Shown: positions 1-9,681 of the stretch, piece by piece
Numbering within the stretch: position 1 is the first letter of the stretch
How the letters are laid out: each line of letters opens with the position of its first letter
Assembly: GCF_000017165.1 (NCBI RefSeq)
Contig: NC_009634.1
Span: forward strand, 1,612,001-1,676,000
DNA length: 64,000 nucleotides
Source of the DNA: Methanococcus vannielii SB
Lineage (GTDB): Archaea; AGJL01; Methanococci; Methanococcales; Methanococcaceae
Direction of reading: 5' to 3'
The notes under the pieces: model-generated
The model's input: only the letters and a program-made list of their open reading frames with translations
What the model was told of the DNA's origin: nothing
The model's database searches: none
Translations under genes and position numbers: made by a program

Positions 1-1
1 T

Positions 2-673
2 GTAACAGGGGTTGTTGGATATCCTGATGTTAAAACCATACCTGTAAATGAAGACGGTACAAAAGACTTTTCAAAAGTCATAGAACATGCAAAATTATGT
101 AAACCTCCAAAGGAGCTTGAAACCGGAAAAATTGTAGGGGGGTTTGCACATAATCAGGTTTTGGCATTGGCAGATAAGGTTATAGATGCGGTAAAGTCTG
201 GAGCAATAAAAAAATTTGTAGTAATGGCAGGTTGTGATGGAAGACACAAGACTAGAGAATATTATACTGATTTTGCAAAAAAATTACCAAAAGATGCGGT
301 TATATTGACAGCAGGATGTGCAAAATACCGGTATAATAAGCTTGATTTAGGCGATATTGGCGGAATTCCAAGAATACTTGATGCAGGACAGTGCAATGAC
401 TGTTATTCTTTAGCAGTAATTGCTCTTAAGTTAAAAGAAGCATTTGGTTTAAACGACGTAAATGAACTCCCAATTGTATATAATATTGCATGGTACGAGC
501 AAAAGGCGGTAGCAGTGTTACTTGCACTCCTTTACTTAGGCATACAGAATATTCATTTGGGCCCTACACTACCTGACTTTATTTCGCCAAACGTTGCAAA
601 GTTACTAGTTGAAAAATTCAAATTAAACGGAATAACGACTGTAAATGAAGACATGAATCTCTTATTAGAATAA
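2..673 (+). CDS. hcp: Hydroxylamine reductase (hybrid-cluster protein), 3' part
   Basis: The reading frame is open from the left edge ([13 protein letters not shown]...) to the TAA at 671-673, so the 5' part of the gene lies outside the window. The visible about 223 residues match the C-terminal domain of hybrid-cluster protein: [37 protein letters not shown] and NIHLGPTLP. These segments supply cysteine and glutamate ligands of the hybrid Fe-S-O cluster. The family reduces hydroxylamine or NO-derived species in anaerobes and acts in the cytoplasm. A ferredoxin-like gene follows 79 bases downstream and may be its electron partner (inference). An internal TTG at 161 gives an apparent shorter gene, but homology clearly continues upstream of it. 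Confidence 0.93.
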   Translation, partial: VTGVVGYPDVKTIPVNEDGTKDFSKVIEHAKLCKPPKELETGKIVGGFAHNQVLALADKVIDAVKSGAIKKFVVMAGCDGRHKTREYYTDFAKKLPKDAVILTAGCAKYRYNKLDLGDIGGIPRILDAGQCNDCYSLAVIALKLKEAFGLNDVNELPIVYNIAWYEQKAVAVLLALLYLGIQNIHLGPTLPDFISPNVAKLLVEKFKLNGITTVNEDMNLLLE

Positions 674-752
674 TTCCTTTAAATTCTAATTTTTTAAAGT
701 TACTATATAATTGACTCTATTGATTCAACATTTAAGATTTTTGGTGATTATT

Positions 753-1442
753 TTGGGAAACTTTAAAATTGATATCGATATTGAAAAATGTCTTGGATTT
801 AAAGAATGTGGATTATGTATTTCTGCTTGTGAAGAGAGCATAATTATCCCTGATGAAAAAACGGGTAAAGTTATAGTGGATAAAACTCGTGAAATACACT
901 GTGATGGACTTGGGGCCTGTTTAGACGTATGTCCTGTTGATGCATTAAAAGTAACTGGAAAGGAAAATACCCATAAGGGCTGTAAAGGACATGGAATGTC
1001 ATGCCCAAGTGCGTCTGAAATAAGTTTCAAACGGCCAGAAAAACGTATGGAAACATTTAATAATAAAGAAACAGAATCTGAACTTTTGAACTGGCCAATT
1101 CAGCTTCATCTTTTAAGTCCAAATGCTTCGTATTTTAAAAATGCGGATTTAATAATTTCAGCAGATTGCGTACCGTTTTCGTACCCTTATTTTCATGAAA
1201 ACCTCTTAAAAGGGAAAGTTCTTATAATAGCCTGTCCAAAACTCGATGAAACTGATGAATACGCATCAAAAATAAGGCAAATCGTTGAAAAAAACAATAT
1301 AACGAACGTAACTGTTGCAATAATGTCAGTGCCCTGTTGTAATTCGCTATATACTCTCGTAACACAGGCACTATCTGGTTTAGATGTAAACATTACTAAA
1401 AAAATTATTTCAATAGATGGTAACTTAATTGAACATTCTTAA
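753..1442 (+). CDS. 4Fe-4S ferredoxin-domain protein, partner of Hcp
   Basis: About 229 residues. The N-terminal third has two cysteine clusters of ferredoxin type (CLGFKECGLCISACEES and CDGLGACLDVCPVDAL), then a third cysteine-containing segment, HKGCKGHGMSC. The C-terminal half (about residues 95-229) has conserved-looking cysteines (ISADCVPF, IIACPKLDE, SVPCCNSL) of a type seen in iron-sulfur proteins that accompany hcp in anaerobes. I chose the TTG at 753 because GGTGAT sits at 743-748; the longer form starting at 711 has no ribosome binding site. It probably delivers electrons to Hcp, which is an inference from adjacency on the same strand. Confidence 0.8.
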   Translation: MGNFKIDIDIEKCLGFKECGLCISACEESIIIPDEKTGKVIVDKTREIHCDGLGACLDVCPVDALKVTGKENTHKGCKGHGMSCPSASEISFKRPEKRMETFNNKETESELLNWPIQLHLLSPNASYFKNADLIISADCVPFSYPYFHENLLKGKVLIIACPKLDETDEYASKIRQIVEKNNITNVTVAIMSVPCCNSLYTLVTQALSGLDVNITKKIISIDGNLIEHS

Positions 1443-1580
1443 AAATTTTCACTACCTTTTCATTCATGGCATTGTAATTTTACTAAGTAACTTTTCAAAA
1501 TACGGTTTTAAAATCAAATGAAAAAAATGCCTGAAAAATGAAATATATTATGGAAATTATAATTTTTGAAGGTGATGAAA

Positions 1581-1925
1581 ATGATTGAAAAAGTTTCAAA
1601 ATTTGGTAACTCAAATGAAAAATTAGTTGAAATGCCTGTAAATACGGACGATATTCAGATAAGGCATGTAATTTTACCAAAAGGGGATTTCATGCCAAAA
1701 CACATTTCAAATTCAAATGTAAACTTGGTTATAGTAAGTGGGGAAATGTCAATCACGCTTGAAGAGCAAGAACAGATAAATTATGGGGAAGGAACAATAT
1801 TAAGTATTCCAATAAACACCAAAATGCTGATACAAAACTTAAATTCTGATTTGTTGGAATTTTTTGTATTAAAAGCACCCCACCCAAAGAAATTAGGGGC
1901 TCCTGAAGAAGCAATAAAATGTTAA
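1581..1925 (+). CDS. Small cupin-domain protein
   Basis: A 114-residue single-domain protein. The pattern RHVILPKGDFMPKHISN, a short strand, LVIVSGEMSITLEEQE, INYGEGTILSIPINT and LEFFVLKAPHP is the six-strand jelly roll of a cupin. One metal-ligand-like His (PKH) is visible, but the usual HxH pair is incomplete. The ATG at 1581 is preceded by GGTGAT at 1571-1576, which decides it over the upstream in-frame TTG, GTG and ATG codons. The substrate is unknown. A T-rich run after the stop could end transcription. Confidence 0.72.
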   Translation: MIEKVSKFGNSNEKLVEMPVNTDDIQIRHVILPKGDFMPKHISNSNVNLVIVSGEMSITLEEQEQINYGEGTILSIPINTKMLIQNLNSDLLEFFVLKAPHPKKLGAPEEAIKC

Positions 1926-2144
1926 AATTATAAAAATTATAGAAATTATAAAAGTTTTACTTTTTTTTACATAAAATTATTTTACACAATTTAAATTTTT
2001 TTAAAATTTTCCCGAAATAGTAAACTTTTTATTTAAAAAATAAGATAAATTACTAATAATGGTGTTTAATTTCCGATTAAAATTTTTTACTGTATGTATC
2101 TAACTTTTAAAGTAAAAAAATAGTTAATTATCAAGGTGGGCATT

Positions 2145-2588
2145 TTGGAAAAATACGATCATGAATACAGCTTTGAACTGTACTTGATTGAAAATTCGAA
2201 TAGTTTTCGAGATTGTATCGAAAAAAATCCTTCAATAGTTCAAAAAATTCCTGAAATACTTACTATAATCCATCAAGAAGTTTATGTTTTGGAAAAAATT
2301 CTTTACATGTATCAAAAATTAAATTTTGAATTTAAAATATTTAAGAATCAAAAGTACGCCAATAATTATCTTGAATACATTATAAAGGGGGAATTAAATG
2401 AATTACTTATAAAAAACTATTTAATGGTATCAAAAGAGGAATTTCAAGATTACTACCTTTTTCGAACCAACCTAGATATGAATATCCCAAAAGAATTTCA
2501 AGACATTGTACTATCTAATATTGAGTCTGAAATTAACAGGCATGTAAAAATACTTTTAAATTTAAATAAAATTCATGAAGAGTTTTAA
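2145..2588 (+). CDS. Hypothetical protein, mostly helical
   Basis: About 147 residues, rich in Leu, Ile, Lys and Glu, with no signal peptide or membrane segment. I do not recognise a family. The start is the TTG at 2145, preceded by AAGGTGGG at 2133-2140. The gene ends just before the 3' end of the convergent uvrB gene (23 bases apart), so the two transcripts meet tail to tail. The helical character (long amphipathic stretches such as IPEILTIIHQEVYVLEKIL) suggests a small protein-binding or regulatory protein, but nothing more can be claimed. Confidence 0.6.
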   Translation: MEKYDHEYSFELYLIENSNSFRDCIEKNPSIVQKIPEILTIIHQEVYVLEKILYMYQKLNFEFKIFKNQKYANNYLEYIIKGELNELLIKNYLMVSKEEFQDYYLFRTNLDMNIPKEFQDIVLSNIESEINRHVKILLNLNKIHEEF

Positions 2589-2611
2589 TTAACAGTTGGA
2601 ACCAAATACAT

Positions 2612-4561
2612 TTAAAGCTCAATACCTGCCTTTTTCTTCAATTTTGCAATTTTATCCCTTATTTGGATTGCCCTTTCAAATTCCAGTGCTTCTGCTGCAA
2701 GGTACATTTCAGATTCAAGTTCTACAATTACATTTGGAATTTCAGATTTTGGAATGTGTTTTATATCCACTATATCGACTACTTTATCTCTAATTGGCTT
2801 TACAATTGTTTTAGGAGTAATATCATGCTTTATATTATACTCTTCCTGAATTTTTCGCCTTCTTTTAGTTTCAAAAACTGCTTTTTGAATTGAATCAGTA
2901 ATTTTATCTGCATAAAGAACGACTTTTGAATTTGCATTTCTTGCAGCACGGCCAATTGTCTGAATCAAACTTTTATCGTTTCTTAAAAATCCCTCCTTAT
3001 CTGCATCAAGTATTCCTACAAAACCGACTTCTGGAATGTCAAGTCCTTCTCTTAATAGATTTATCCCAACAAGGCAATCAAATTTTCCAAGTCTTAAATT
3101 TCTTATAATTTCCGTTCTTTCAATTGTATCAATGTCAGAATGTAAGTACCTTGCTTTTACATTTTTTTGAGCCAAATATTCTGTTAATTCCTCAGATAAC
3201 CGTTTTGTAAGTGTTGTAATTAGGACTCTTTCTCCTCTTTTTACCATCTTTTCAGTTTCATTTATAATGTCTTCAACTTGTCCTTTAATAGGCCTAATTT
3301 CTACTTTTGGGTCAAGTAATCCTGTGGGCCTAATAATCTGTTCAACGATTTGATTTGACTTTTCAAGTTCATATTCACCCGGAGTTGCAGACACAAAAAT
3401 TACATTGTTCATATATTTTTTAAATTCTTCAAATTTTAAAGGGCGGTTATCGTATGCACTTGGGAGTCTAAACCCATAATCTATTAAAGATTTTTTTCGT
3501 GAACGGTCTCCTTTATACATCCCTCTAATTTGAGGTATTGTCTGATGGCTTTCATCAATTACGATTAAAAAGTCATCTGGAAAATAATCTAAAAGGCAAT
3601 AAGCAGGTTCATTTTCACCCCTATTTTCAAAATGTCGGGAATAGTTTTCAATGCCCTTACAGCTTCCCGTTTCTTCAATCATTTCAATATCATATAATGT
3701 TTTCTGTTTTAAACGGTTTGCTTTTAGCATTTCAAGGTGGGGTAGCCATTCATCAAGTTCTTTTAAAATAGATTTTATCGCATTTTTCTTACTTTCTTCC
3801 GTTGTAACAAAATGCTTTGCAGGATACATATAAAAAGAAGCTAATTCATGTTTTTTAGTCATATTTTTTGAGTCGAGCTCGTAAATTCTATCAATTTCAT
3901 CGCCAAAAAGTTCAAGTCTTATAGTTTCATCTTGGTATCCCGGAATAATATCTATTGTATCCCCTTTTACCCTAAATCTTCCAGAAACAAGTTCTGTATC
4001 GTTTCTCTCATATTGGATATCTACTAATTTTTCAATAATTTCTGCTCGTTTGATTTTACTGCCTTTTTTTAACTCAAAACCCATTTCTTTAAAGAGTTTT
4101 GGACTACCTAGGCCATAAATACAGGAAACAGATGCTACTATAATTACATCTCGCCTTGATAAAATAGCAGAACTTGCACGAAGCCTCATTTGTTCAATTT
4201 TTGGGTTTATTTGTGCATCCTTTTCGATATACTGATCTTTTTGTGGAATATATGATTCAGGTTGATAGTAGTCATAGTAAGATACAAAGTATTCTACACG
4301 GTTTTCAGGAAAGAATTCCTTAAACTCATTGTAGAGCTGTGCTGCAAGTGTTTTATTATGTGCAATTACAAGAGTTGGTTTTTTAACTTTTTCAATAACA
4401 TTTGCAATTGTAAATGTTTTTCCAGAACCTGTCACTCCAAGAAGAGTTTGCTTACTATTTTCTGGATTTTTAGTTAAATCAAAAACAAGTTTATCAATTG
4501 CACTTGGTTGAGACCCCTTTGGCTCAAAATCTGATTTTAATCTAAATTCTGGAAAGCTCAT
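2612..4561 (-). CDS. uvrB: Excinuclease ABC subunit B
   Basis: 649 residues, close to the bacterial length. Visible features are the Walker A motif GVTGSGKTFTI (about residues 43-53), the DNA-gripping beta-hairpin region YYDYYQPESYIPQKD, the helicase motif DESHQTIPQ, SATPGEYE, the conserved LLREGLDIPEVG, and QTIGRAARN. The C-terminal UVR domain (about 610-645) contacts UvrC. UvrB verifies damage after loading by UvrA and then recruits UvrC for dual incision. Its start overlaps the uvrC stop by 4 bases (4558-4561), so the two are translationally coupled. This is a bacterial-type pathway in an archaeon, presumably acquired by ancient transfer. Confidence 0.97.
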   Translation of the reverse strand: MSFPEFRLKSDFEPKGSQPSAIDKLVFDLTKNPENSKQTLLGVTGSGKTFTIANVIEKVKKPTLVIAHNKTLAAQLYNEFKEFFPENRVEYFVSYYDYYQPESYIPQKDQYIEKDAQINPKIEQMRLRASSAILSRRDVIIVASVSCIYGLGSPKLFKEMGFELKKGSKIKRAEIIEKLVDIQYERNDTELVSGRFRVKGDTIDIIPGYQDETIRLELFGDEIDRIYELDSKNMTKKHELASFYMYPAKHFVTTEESKKNAIKSILKELDEWLPHLEMLKANRLKQKTLYDIEMIEETGSCKGIENYSRHFENRGENEPAYCLLDYFPDDFLIVIDESHQTIPQIRGMYKGDRSRKKSLIDYGFRLPSAYDNRPLKFEEFKKYMNNVIFVSATPGEYELEKSNQIVEQIIRPTGLLDPKVEIRPIKGQVEDIINETEKMVKRGERVLITTLTKRLSEELTEYLAQKNVKARYLHSDIDTIERTEIIRNLRLGKFDCLVGINLLREGLDIPEVGFVGILDADKEGFLRNDKSLIQTIGRAARNANSKVVLYADKITDSIQKAVFETKRRRKIQEEYNIKHDITPKTIVKPIRDKVVDIVDIKHIPKSEIPNVIVELESEMYLAAEALEFERAIQIRDKIAKLKKKAGIEL

Positions 4562-6141
4562 TTTATCAAATCCTTTTTCCTTAAAAGTTTGTTATATGTT
4601 ATTGCAAACCGGTGTGCCTCATCACGGATCTCCTGAATGAATAATGACGCTTTTTCATTTTTGGTTATTGGAAGGGCGTTTTCAGTTCCTGGAGCGTAAA
4701 TTTCTTCTTCCCTCTTTGCAATGGATACTACGGGTATTTTTAAGTTTAACTTTTTTAATTCATAAAATGCAGAGGATAATTGGCCCTTTCCCCCATCAAT
4801 GATTATTAAATCAGGCATTTTTGAATTTTCTTTTAATAATTTACTGTAGCGCCTAAAAACAACTTCAGAAATTGATTTAAAGTCATCAATTCCAGTAACT
4901 GTTTTAATTTTATATCTCCGGTAATTTTTTTTGTCCGCTTTTCCATCCCTAAACTGCACCATCGATGCAACAGTAAAATTTCCGGAAAGATGGGATATAT
5001 CAAAACATTCAATAACTTTTGGAGGATTTTCTAGCATTAATTTGTTTTTTAAGGCTTCAACTTTTAAATCATTTCCTAAAACCAAGATTTCAAGATTTTT
5101 CATTGCAAGATTTAACAATTCTTTTTTTTCTCCCTTTTTAGGTACTTTAAATGAAACTTTTGATTCCCTTTTTTTTGATAAAAATTCTAAAAGTGCATTT
5201 GGATTGTATTCCTTTGAAAAGTCTTCAAAATCTTTTGGAAAACCTGAAATTATTATTTCAGAAGGCGGGCGGTTTTCGGAATAATATTGTATTAAAAATT
5301 CTTCAAAGAAATTTTCTACGTATTCAAATTTAAAATATTTTTTATCATATAATGTTCCTTTTAACACGTTAAATACAATAATATGGATATTCCCATCTTT
5401 TTCAATATATGCAATAATATCTTCATCATAATTTTTCTGCCTGTTAATGTTCTGCTTAGTTTTCAGATTTTCAATAGCAGATATTTCTTCCCGTATTAAT
5501 ATTGCTTCCTCAAACTGGAGATTTTTTGATTTAATAATCATTTCATCTTTTAATTTTGAAATTAAAGATTCTATATTTCCTTTTAATATATATTCTGCCT
5601 TTTTTATCTGATCCAAGTATTTTTTAGACGCAATATTTCCCGTACACGGTGCAGTACAATTTTTTATATGGTGCCTTAGACATGGTCGTTTCTGCATATT
5701 TTTGCATGACCTTATTTTAAAAGTTTTTTTTAAAATATCAAGAACATAATCTCTTTCCTTTGCAGAAATAAATGGCCCATAAAACTTTCCTTTTTCTGAT
5801 TTATTTCTTGATATCCCAATTCTTGGAAAATTCTCTTCGCTTATGTAAATATAAGCATAATTTTTTGAGTCCTTTAAATCTATATTATATTTGGGAGAGT
5901 GTTTTTTAATCAAAATGCTTTCTAAAAGCAATGCTTCAATTTCGTTATTTGTAACAATAAATTCTATGTCAAAAATAGATTTTACCAAGTTTTGAGTTTT
6001 TGTGTCGTGATTTTTTTTGCTAAAATAACTACTGATTCGCTTTTTTAGATTTTTTGCTTTTCCAACATATATTATATTTTTTTCAATATCCCTATATATG
6101 TAGCATCCTGGTTCTTTTGGAATAACTGATAGATTAATCAT
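4558..6141 (-). CDS. uvrC: Excinuclease ABC subunit C, without C-terminal HhH domain
   Basis: 527 residues. The N-terminal GIY-YIG nuclease is visible as GCYIYRDIEKNIIYVGKAKN (about residues 11-30). Four cysteines in CKNMQKRPC...NCTAPC (about 150-170) match the iron-sulfur site described for UvrC. A UVR helix pair follows near residue 200. The RNase H-like endonuclease domain has FDISHLSG and IIDGGKGQL, ending in RDEAHRFAITYNKLLRKK. Bacterial UvrC (about 600 residues) continues from this point into a (HhH)2 DNA-binding domain, which is absent here. The protein makes both incisions around a lesion together with UvrB. The gene overlaps uvrB by 4 bases. Confidence 0.96.
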   Translation of the reverse strand: MINLSVIPKEPGCYIYRDIEKNIIYVGKAKNLKKRISSYFSKKNHDTKTQNLVKSIFDIEFIVTNNEIEALLLESILIKKHSPKYNIDLKDSKNYAYIYISEENFPRIGISRNKSEKGKFYGPFISAKERDYVLDILKKTFKIRSCKNMQKRPCLRHHIKNCTAPCTGNIASKKYLDQIKKAEYILKGNIESLISKLKDEMIIKSKNLQFEEAILIREEISAIENLKTKQNINRQKNYDEDIIAYIEKDGNIHIIVFNVLKGTLYDKKYFKFEYVENFFEEFLIQYYSENRPPSEIIISGFPKDFEDFSKEYNPNALLEFLSKKRESKVSFKVPKKGEKKELLNLAMKNLEILVLGNDLKVEALKNKLMLENPPKVIECFDISHLSGNFTVASMVQFRDGKADKKNYRRYKIKTVTGIDDFKSISEVVFRRYSKLLKENSKMPDLIIIDGGKGQLSSAFYELKKLNLKIPVVSIAKREEEIYAPGTENALPITKNEKASLFIQEIRDEAHRFAITYNKLLRKKDLIK

Positions 6142-6273
6142 CTTAACACTTTAAGCTTTTTTTAGTGAAATTAAAGTTTAAAATAACTTTAAAATAACTT
6201 CAAATAATTTTTAAATTAAAAATCAAGTATTTTAAATTTAAATAATTAACAATAAGAATAATAATTAATAATT

Positions 6274-9156
6274 TTATTTTGAATTTTCAAATATTCGTTT
6301 TAAGAATTTTCCAGTATGGCTTTTTTTACAGTTAGATACTTCTTCAGGAGTTCCTTCTGCAATTATCTGCCCCCCAAAATCCCCGCCTTCGGGCCCAAGG
6401 TCAATTATATGATCCGCACACTTTATAACATCCAAATTATGTTCAATTATAACTACAGTATTTCCTTTTTCAACTAAGCTGTTAATTACATCAATTAATT
6501 TCTTGACGTCGTGAAAATGAAGCCCGGTAGTTGGTTCGTCAAGCAAATAAATAGTTTTTCCAGTAGCTCTTTTTGAAAGCTCACGTGTTAATTTTATTCT
6601 CTGTGCTTCCCCGCCAGAAAGTGTTGTTGAACTCTGACCCAATTTTATATAGCCAAGTCCTACATCATAAAGAGTTTTTAATTTATTTGAGATTTGTGGA
6701 ATATTTTGAAAATGCAAAATGGCTTCTTCAACGCTCATATTAAGCACATCTGAAATTGATATGCCTTTGAATTTTATTTCCAATGTTTCTTTATTGTATC
6801 TTGCACCTTTACATTCCTCACACTCGACAAAAACATCGGGTAAAAAATTCATTTCTATTTTTATGACTCCATCCCCCTGACAGTTTTCACATCTTCCGCC
6901 TTTTACATTAAAAGAAAATCTGCCGGGTCCGTATCCTTTTATCTTTGCTTCTTTGGTTTCCGCAAAAACTTCCCTTATTTTATCAAATATTTTCGTGTAA
7001 GTTGCAGGGTTTGACCTAGGGGTTCTTCCAATCGGACTTTGGTCGATTACAACTACTTTATCGAGTTCTGCATTAATTTCAAGGTTACATTTTTCCTTAT
7101 CATGAAATGTTTCATAAAGCTGGTCTTCAATGTCAAAGTCTCCTGAAACTGGTTCTTCAGACTTTATTTTTTCTTTTAAGGCAGGATATAGATTATCATA
7201 TATAAGGGTAGATTTTCCACTTCCGGAAACTCCCGTAATTACCGATAAAACGCCGGTTGGAATTTTAACCGACACATTTTTTAAGTTGTTTTGATTACAG
7301 TTTGAAAGCTTAATATTTCCCTTGCTATTTCTTCTTTTCTTTGGAATTTCAATTTTTAATTCGCCAGAAAGGTATTTTCCAGTTAAAGAATCTTTATTTT
7401 TTGATATTTCAAGAGGCGTACCGACTGCAACGACTTCTCCACCGTGAACCCCTGCACCGGGGCCCATATCAACTACATAATCAGCATTAAGTATTGTATC
7501 TTCGTCATGTTCAACAACAACGAGCGTATTATCTAATGATTTTAGTTTTTTAAGTGTTTCAATTAATTTTTGATTGTCTCGCTGGTGAAGGCCTATTGAA
7601 GGCTCATCTAACACATATAGTACTCCAGTTAAATTTGACCCAATTTGTGTTGCAAGCCGAATTCTCTGTGCTTCCCCGCCAGAAAGTGTTCCAGAACGTC
7701 TAGAAAGTGTTAAATATCCTAAACCTACATCATTTAAGAATTTTAACCGGGATTTAATTTCTTTAATTACTTGTTTTGCAATTTCGTGTTCTTTATCGGT
7801 TAAACCTAAATTTTCAAAGAATTTTTGTAAATTGGAAATTGAAAGGTCAGTTAAATCAATTATGGAATTATTTTCAATTTTTACTGAAAGTGATTTATCT
7901 TTTAAACGTTTTCCACTGCATTTAGGGCACAATGTTACCCTCATGAACTTTTCAAGTTCTTTTCTACGGTATTCCGACTTAGTTTCATTATATAAGCGGA
8001 TAGACTGGGGTATTAGCCCTTCCCATGGCTTATTTTGTGTCCATTCTGATTCACCACTACTTCCAGTTACCTTAAAGTGAATCTTTTCAGGACTTCCATA
8101 CATTAAAATATCGTACTGTTCTTTTGTAATGTCATGTATGGGCGTTAATACGCTAAATCCAAAATGGTTCGCAACTGATGCAAGTTGTTGTGACCTATAA
8201 CCATCTAAAAAGTTTCGATAAAGTGAAATTGCATTATCCGCAATACATTTTGTTTTATCAGGTATTATCAATTCTGAATCAAATTCCATCTTAATTCCAA
8301 GGCCACTACAGTATTCACAAGCTCCAAAAGGGCTGTTAAATGAAAACATTCTTGGCTGGAGCTCTTCAAAAGAAATTCCGCATATTGGACAGGCTAAATT
8401 AGTTGAATAAATTCTTTCTAACGGCTTTTGGTCTTTTGAATATCCAGATATAATTATTAGGCCCCCTGAACGCCCAACTGCTCTTTCGCATGCTTCAACT
8501 AGTCTTGAACGGTCATCTTTTGGATTTAAACGGTCAATTACAACTTCAATGTCATGTTTTTTATATCTTTCAAGACTAATTTCTTCATCAGTTCGATAAA
8601 TATCTCCATTAACTCTTACACGAGTAAATCCTTCTGAATTTAGGTCTTTAATTAGTTTTTGATACGTTCCCTTCTTCTGCCGTACAATTGGGGAAAGTAT
8701 TGTAGTGTTTTCAAAAAACTCTTCTTCTATTTTTTCAGCGATTTTTTCAGGACTTTGTGATTCTATTTTTATATTATGTATTGGGCAATGAGGGATGCCT
8801 ATTCTTGCATAAAGCAACCTTAAATAGTCGTAAATTTCAGTAACTGTTCCAACAGTACTTCTTGGATTTTTACTGGTTGTTTTCTGCTGTATTGCAATTG
8901 CAGGAGATAATCCTTCAATGCTATCTACATCAGGTTTATTCATGAGCCCTAAAAACTGCCTAGCGTATGCAGAAAGCGATTCAACATATCTTCTTTGACC
9001 TTCCGCATATATCGTATCAAAAGCTATTGTAGATTTTCCAGAGCCTGAAACACCCGTTACTACGATTAAATTATTCCTTGGGAGATTTAAAGAAATATTT
9101 TTTAAATTATGCTCTCTAGCGCCTTTAATTACGATGCTTTTCATACTATCCATCAT
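6274..9156 (-). CDS. uvrA: Excinuclease ABC subunit A
   Basis: 960 residues, full length. There are two ABC modules: Walker A GVSGSGKSTIAF (about 36-47) and GVSGSGKSTLIYD (second half), and signature LSGGEAQRI twice, each followed by LDEP. Zinc sites are CPIC...CEYC in the first module and CENC...CEEC in the second. UvrA dimers recognise DNA damage and load UvrB. I kept the first ATG; the ATG at 9144 (MKSIVIKGAREHNLKN) fits the usual N-terminus of the family equally well. It lies upstream of uvrC, separated by 132 AT-rich bases, so it may have its own promoter or share one. Confidence 0.97.
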   Translation of the reverse strand: MMDSMKSIVIKGAREHNLKNISLNLPRNNLIVVTGVSGSGKSTIAFDTIYAEGQRRYVESLSAYARQFLGLMNKPDVDSIEGLSPAIAIQQKTTSKNPRSTVGTVTEIYDYLRLLYARIGIPHCPIHNIKIESQSPEKIAEKIEEEFFENTTILSPIVRQKKGTYQKLIKDLNSEGFTRVRVNGDIYRTDEEISLERYKKHDIEVVIDRLNPKDDRSRLVEACERAVGRSGGLIIISGYSKDQKPLERIYSTNLACPICGISFEELQPRMFSFNSPFGACEYCSGLGIKMEFDSELIIPDKTKCIADNAISLYRNFLDGYRSQQLASVANHFGFSVLTPIHDITKEQYDILMYGSPEKIHFKVTGSSGESEWTQNKPWEGLIPQSIRLYNETKSEYRRKELEKFMRVTLCPKCSGKRLKDKSLSVKIENNSIIDLTDLSISNLQKFFENLGLTDKEHEIAKQVIKEIKSRLKFLNDVGLGYLTLSRRSGTLSGGEAQRIRLATQIGSNLTGVLYVLDEPSIGLHQRDNQKLIETLKKLKSLDNTLVVVEHDEDTILNADYVVDMGPGAGVHGGEVVAVGTPLEISKNKDSLTGKYLSGELKIEIPKKRRNSKGNIKLSNCNQNNLKNVSVKIPTGVLSVITGVSGSGKSTLIYDNLYPALKEKIKSEEPVSGDFDIEDQLYETFHDKEKCNLEINAELDKVVVIDQSPIGRTPRSNPATYTKIFDKIREVFAETKEAKIKGYGPGRFSFNVKGGRCENCQGDGVIKIEMNFLPDVFVECEECKGARYNKETLEIKFKGISISDVLNMSVEEAILHFQNIPQISNKLKTLYDVGLGYIKLGQSSTTLSGGEAQRIKLTRELSKRATGKTIYLLDEPTTGLHFHDVKKLIDVINSLVEKGNTVVIIEHNLDVIKCADHIIDLGPEGGDFGGQIIAEGTPEEVSNCKKSHTGKFLKRIFENSK

Positions 9157-9477
9157 TTCAATCTTTTTATTAAATCATGTTAATTATATTAAATCATGTT
9201 AATAAATAGGAAATAGTCTTTAATTATAACTTAATCCTTTAAACCTTAATAAAATATATGTGCTAGGGTATAAAATAATGCGTTTAAAAATCATATTAAA
9301 ATTAAGTGTAAATTAAAAAAGTGATTATAAAAAATCTTTTAGAAATTTAGTTTAACAATCGTTTTACGGCTCTTTTAATCTTTTTAATGCATAATGTAGT
9401 TAAACTTGATAAAAAAATAATTACTGACAAATAATATAGTTATATTTATATTTAATATAATGTAGTTAGCTGTCAAA
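9157..9477. other. Intergenic stretch, no gene seen
   Basis: A 321-base AT-rich gap between uvrA and xseB. I see no ORF with a ribosome binding site. A 15-base direct repeat (TTAAATCATGTTAAT and a near copy) lies at about 9171-9202, near the uvrA start, and could be part of the uvrA promoter. A TATA-like run sits near 9267. Nothing else is supported. Confidence 0.5.
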
Positions 9478-9681
9478 TTATTCGTCTAAAAAATCTACTT
9501 CAAAAGATTTTGAAAGTATTTTTATTTTTCCATCAGCTTCATTCAACATTTTATATAGTTTGTTGCATAAAATTATTCCTTTTTCATAGTTTTTCATTGC
9601 TTCTTCAAGAGATAATTCTTCATTTTCCATTAAATTTACAATATTTTCGAGGTTTTCGATCAAATCTTCGTATTTTTCCAT
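9478..9681 (-). CDS. xseB: Exodeoxyribonuclease VII small subunit
   Basis: 67 residues, the usual size. It shows the two-helix pattern of XseB: YEDLIENLENIVNLMENEELSLEEAMKNYEKG followed by LCNKLYKMLNEADGKI. The subunit packs around the large subunit XseA to form exonuclease VII, which degrades single-stranded DNA from both ends. Its ATG overlaps the xseA TAA by one base (TAATG), so it is translationally coupled. Exo VII is mainly bacterial, so its presence beside uvrABC suggests that this part of the archaeal chromosome gathers bacterial repair genes. Confidence 0.93.
   Translation of the reverse strand: MEKYEDLIENLENIVNLMENEELSLEEAMKNYEKGIILCNKLYKMLNEADGKIKILSKSFEVDFLDE

Noticed and set aside
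725-1030. Open frame antisense to the ferredoxin-like gene
   Set aside because: It is a mirror of a real Fe-S gene with clear cysteine motifs; no ribosome site or independent support.
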